Source: Ectothiorhodospira mobilis (GTDB taxonomy: Bacteria > Pseudomonadota > Gammaproteobacteria > Ectothiorhodospirales > Ectothiorhodospiraceae). From it: a stretch of 64,000 nucleotides of DNA. Below are positions 62,136 through 64,000 of the stretch, piece after piece (position 1 is the stretch's first letter; every line of letters starts with the position of its first letter). A program made the translations under genes and the position numbers. Below the pieces are notes generated by a model. That model searched no databases. It saw only the letters and a list, made by a program, of their open reading frames with translations, and was not told the origin of the DNA. Location of the stretch: the NCBI RefSeq assembly GCF_900114895.1, contig NZ_FOUO01000002.1:1-64000 (forward strand), read 5' to 3'.

Positions 62136-63221
62136 ATGGGGGGTGAATCCGGGGCCACCCTGCTCAGCGCCCGGCGCGATCCCCGCGCCAAGGGGCGGCA
62201 TCTGCAGGCCTGCCTCTCGGACGAGGTGGAATACCGCCGCTCCACGGGCCTGGAACGCTTCGAACTGCGCAACCGCGCCCTGCCGGAGACGGCCCTGCAT
62301 GGGGTGGATCTCTCCACGCGGCTGCTGGGCCGGAGCATCCCCTTGCCCTTGATGATCGCCCCCATGACGGGGGGGGATCCCCGCGCCCACGGCATCAACC
62401 GACGCCTGGCCCGGGCGGCCCAGCGCTGGGGCCTGCCCATGGGGGTGGGCAGCCAGCGGGTGGGTATCGAGGACCCGGGCCGGGCGCGTTACTTCCAGGT
62501 GCGTGCCGAGGCCCCTTCCATCCTGCTGTTCGCCAACATCGGCGGGGCCCAGTTGGTGAAGGGCTGGGGCCTGGAGCAGGCCATGCAGGCCGTGGAGATG
62601 ATCGGCGCGGACGCCCTGTTCGTACATCTGAACCCCATGCAGGAGGCGGTCCAGGGGGGAGATGCGGACTTTCGCGGGCTGGCGGGACGCCTGCAGGAGC
62701 TCTGCCGGGGGCTGCATGAAGAGGGCATCCCCGTGTTCGCCCGCGAGGTGGGCTTCGGCCTGGGGGAGGGCACCTGCCGGCGGTTGCGGGCCTGTGGCGT
62801 GGACGGCATCGACTGCGCCGGGGCCGGCGGCACCTCCTGGGCCCGGGTGGAGGCCGCCTGTGCCCGGGGGGAGCGGGCACAGGCCCTGGCCATGGCCTTT
62901 GCCGAATGGGGCATCCCCACGGCCCAGAGCATCCTCAACTGCCGCCGGGCGAGTCCCACCGTGCCCCTCATCGCCAGCGGCGGCCTGCGCAGCGGCCTGG
63001 ATCTGGCCAAGGCCATCGCCCTGGGGGCGGACCTGGGGGCCATGGCCCGCCCCTTCCTGGTGGCCGCCGAGGCGGGGGACGCGGCCCTGGACGCCCTGGT
63101 GGAGGGGGTGATGTCGGAACTGCGGGTGGCCCTGTTCGCCGCCGGGGCCGCGGACCTGCCCGCCTTGCGGGGGGCGCTGTCTCCCGTGGCGGGGGCGTGG
63201 GGCGAGCCCGGGGCGGAATAG
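62136..63221 (+). CDS. fni: Type II isopentenyl-diphosphate isomerase (FMN-dependent)
   Basis: 361 residues, near the usual 340-350. RRSTGLERFELRNRALPE, LPLMIAPMTGGDPRAHGINRRLARAAQRWGLPMGVGSQR, and FVHLNPMQEAVQGGD. FMN-phosphate sites are in AGAGGTSWARVE and ASGGLRSGLDLAKAIALGADLGAMARPFL. It interconverts IPP and DMAPP for carotenoids and the chlorophyll tail. Purple-bacterial clusters usually carry the unrelated type I idi here, so this is a non-orthologous replacement. Confidence 0.95.
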   Translation: MGGESGATLLSARRDPRAKGRHLQACLSDEVEYRRSTGLERFELRNRALPETALHGVDLSTRLLGRSIPLPLMIAPMTGGDPRAHGINRRLARAAQRWGLPMGVGSQRVGIEDPGRARYFQVRAEAPSILLFANIGGAQLVKGWGLEQAMQAVEMIGADALFVHLNPMQEAVQGGDADFRGLAGRLQELCRGLHEEGIPVFAREVGFGLGEGTCRRLRACGVDGIDCAGAGGTSWARVEAACARGERAQALAMAFAEWGIPTAQSILNCRRASPTVPLIASGGLRSGLDLAKAIALGADLGAMARPFLVAAEAGDAALDALVEGVMSELRVALFAAGAADLPALRGALSPVAGAWGEPGAE

Positions 63222-63280
63222 GTCCCTTCCGGGATTGCCATTGTTGCGCGCGTAGCCCCCCCCGGGCCGCGGGGCGGATG

Positions 63281-64000
63281 TCACACCAGGGGGAACATGG
63301 CCGCCAGGGTCCAGCCCAGGAAGCCCGCCAGGGCGATCCCGTCGGCCCAGGGCCGCTGCACCGGGCGGCTCAGCAGCAGGGGCAGGGCCAGCATGGCCGG
63401 CAGCAGCGGCAGGACGATGAACAGGAACTGCATCCCCTCCACCACGGCGGCCGCCAGGCCCATGCCCACCAGGGTGATCAGGGCGATGCCCAGCCCCGTG
63501 CCCAACCCCCGCCAGCCACCGCGCCCCTGCAGGGCCGTGGCCAGGGCCACCGCCCAGGGCAGGATGAGCAGGGCCAGCACCGGCAGGTAGGGCAGGCGGT
63601 GCAGGGGCGGCCACCAGGGGATCCATAGCAGCGCCCCCAGGGCCCCGAAGGCCAGCACCAGGGCCGCCAGCAGGGCCAGTCCCCAGACCAGATCCCGCCA
63701 CTGCGGTAGCGGCGGGCGTGTGCCCAGCAGCATCCAGACCCCGCCCGCCAGGGCCAGCCAGAGGGCGAACTGGGGACCCACCACGATGCCGCCGATGCCG
63801 TCCAGGTGGATCCCCAGACCAATGCCAAACAGGCCCAGGGTGGCGGCGGCGCTGGCGATGGCCGCCCGCACCAGGGGGCGCTGGTTGCGCCCCTGGCGGG
63901 TGGCCTCGTCGGCATCGATGCGGCGCCGGTCGGGATCCGCCACCAGGGGGGCCAGGGCGCGCCAGAGCACCACCACGGCCACTAGGTGCAGCACCCACCA
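63281..64000 (-). CDS. Polytopic membrane protein, partial (start beyond right edge)
   Basis: 240 codons are open to the edge (a GTG at 63994 is the first possible start inside, but the frame continues). Six or seven hydrophobic segments, with a charged loop RRRIDADEATRQGRNQR near the start and VLALLILPWAVALATAL further on. I do not recognise the family. It converges on the isomerase gene, with about 60 bases between them. Confidence 0.6.
   Translation of the reverse strand, partial: WWVLHLVAVVVLWRALAPLVADPDRRRIDADEATRQGRNQRPLVRAAIASAAATLGLFGIGLGIHLDGIGGIVVGPQFALWLALAGGVWMLLGTRPPLPQWRDLVWGLALLAALVLAFGALGALLWIPWWPPLHRLPYLPVLALLILPWAVALATALQGRGGWRGLGTGLGIALITLVGMGLAAAVVEGMQFLFIVLPLLPAMLALPLLLSRPVQRPWADGIALAGFLGWTLAAMFPLV

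Overview
The window reads as chromosome of a high-GC (about two-thirds GC by eye) purple phototrophic gammaproteobacterium. Anoxygenic photosynthesis genes fill the right third: reaction-centre H subunit, bacteriochlorophyll synthesis, PpaA/AerR and PpsR. A gammaproteobacterial-type tmRNA tag (ANDDNYALAA) and the general gene content suggest a purple sulfur bacterium, most likely Ectothiorhodospiraceae or Chromatiales. The family is my inference; no similarity search was run.

Layout. 1-3.1 kb is a mobile scar: an IS66-type transposon (tnpA, tnpB and tnpC, the last cut by the window edge) and a truncated tyrosine integrase next to the 3' end of ssrA. 3.3-18 kb is housekeeping and stress: purL, two sugar/nucleotidyl transferases, a NERD-like protein, ahpC-ahpF, a PAS-GGDEF-EAL protein, a ParD/RelE-type toxin-antitoxin pair, a 1-Cys-type peroxiredoxin behind OxyR- and FNR-like sites, and tRNA-Arg. 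18-22 kb carries molybdate uptake (modD, modA, modB-modC) in an unusual convergent order. 22-29 kb has a GT4 glycosyltransferase, a cytochrome b561 / PepSY / histidine kinase / response regulator operon, a DUF523-DUF1722 protein and thiI.

29-35.3 kb is the most enigmatic accessory block. Four tightly coupled genes (a Cys-rich mini-protein, two tandem MinD/Mrp-type ATPases each carrying two 4Fe-4S motifs, and a NifX-like protein) are followed by a COG0731-type radical SAM enzyme and a three-gene NMT1-type ABC importer. No nif structural genes are near. 35-37 kb has a lipoprotein, a Na+/Ca2+ exchanger and tRNA-Ala. 37-44 kb is a glycogen/alpha-glucan cluster: glgB divergent from glgC, a GH57 enzyme and malQ.

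44-62 kb is a photosynthesis gene cluster. A leftward string runs bchF-bchN-bchB-bchM-puhA-puhB-puhC-puhE-bchJ and continues with almost no gap into a DUF4139 protein and a PAS-GGDEF-EAL protein. The rightward arm is ppaA-ppsR-bchG-bchP-small membrane protein-type II IPP isomerase. Compared with the canonical purple-bacterial cluster, bchH and bchL, lhaA, acsF and the pucC-like gene between bchG and bchP are all absent from their usual slots. PpsR-like palindromes lie in front of bchF/ppaA and bchG. The window ends inside a polytopic membrane protein of unknown function.
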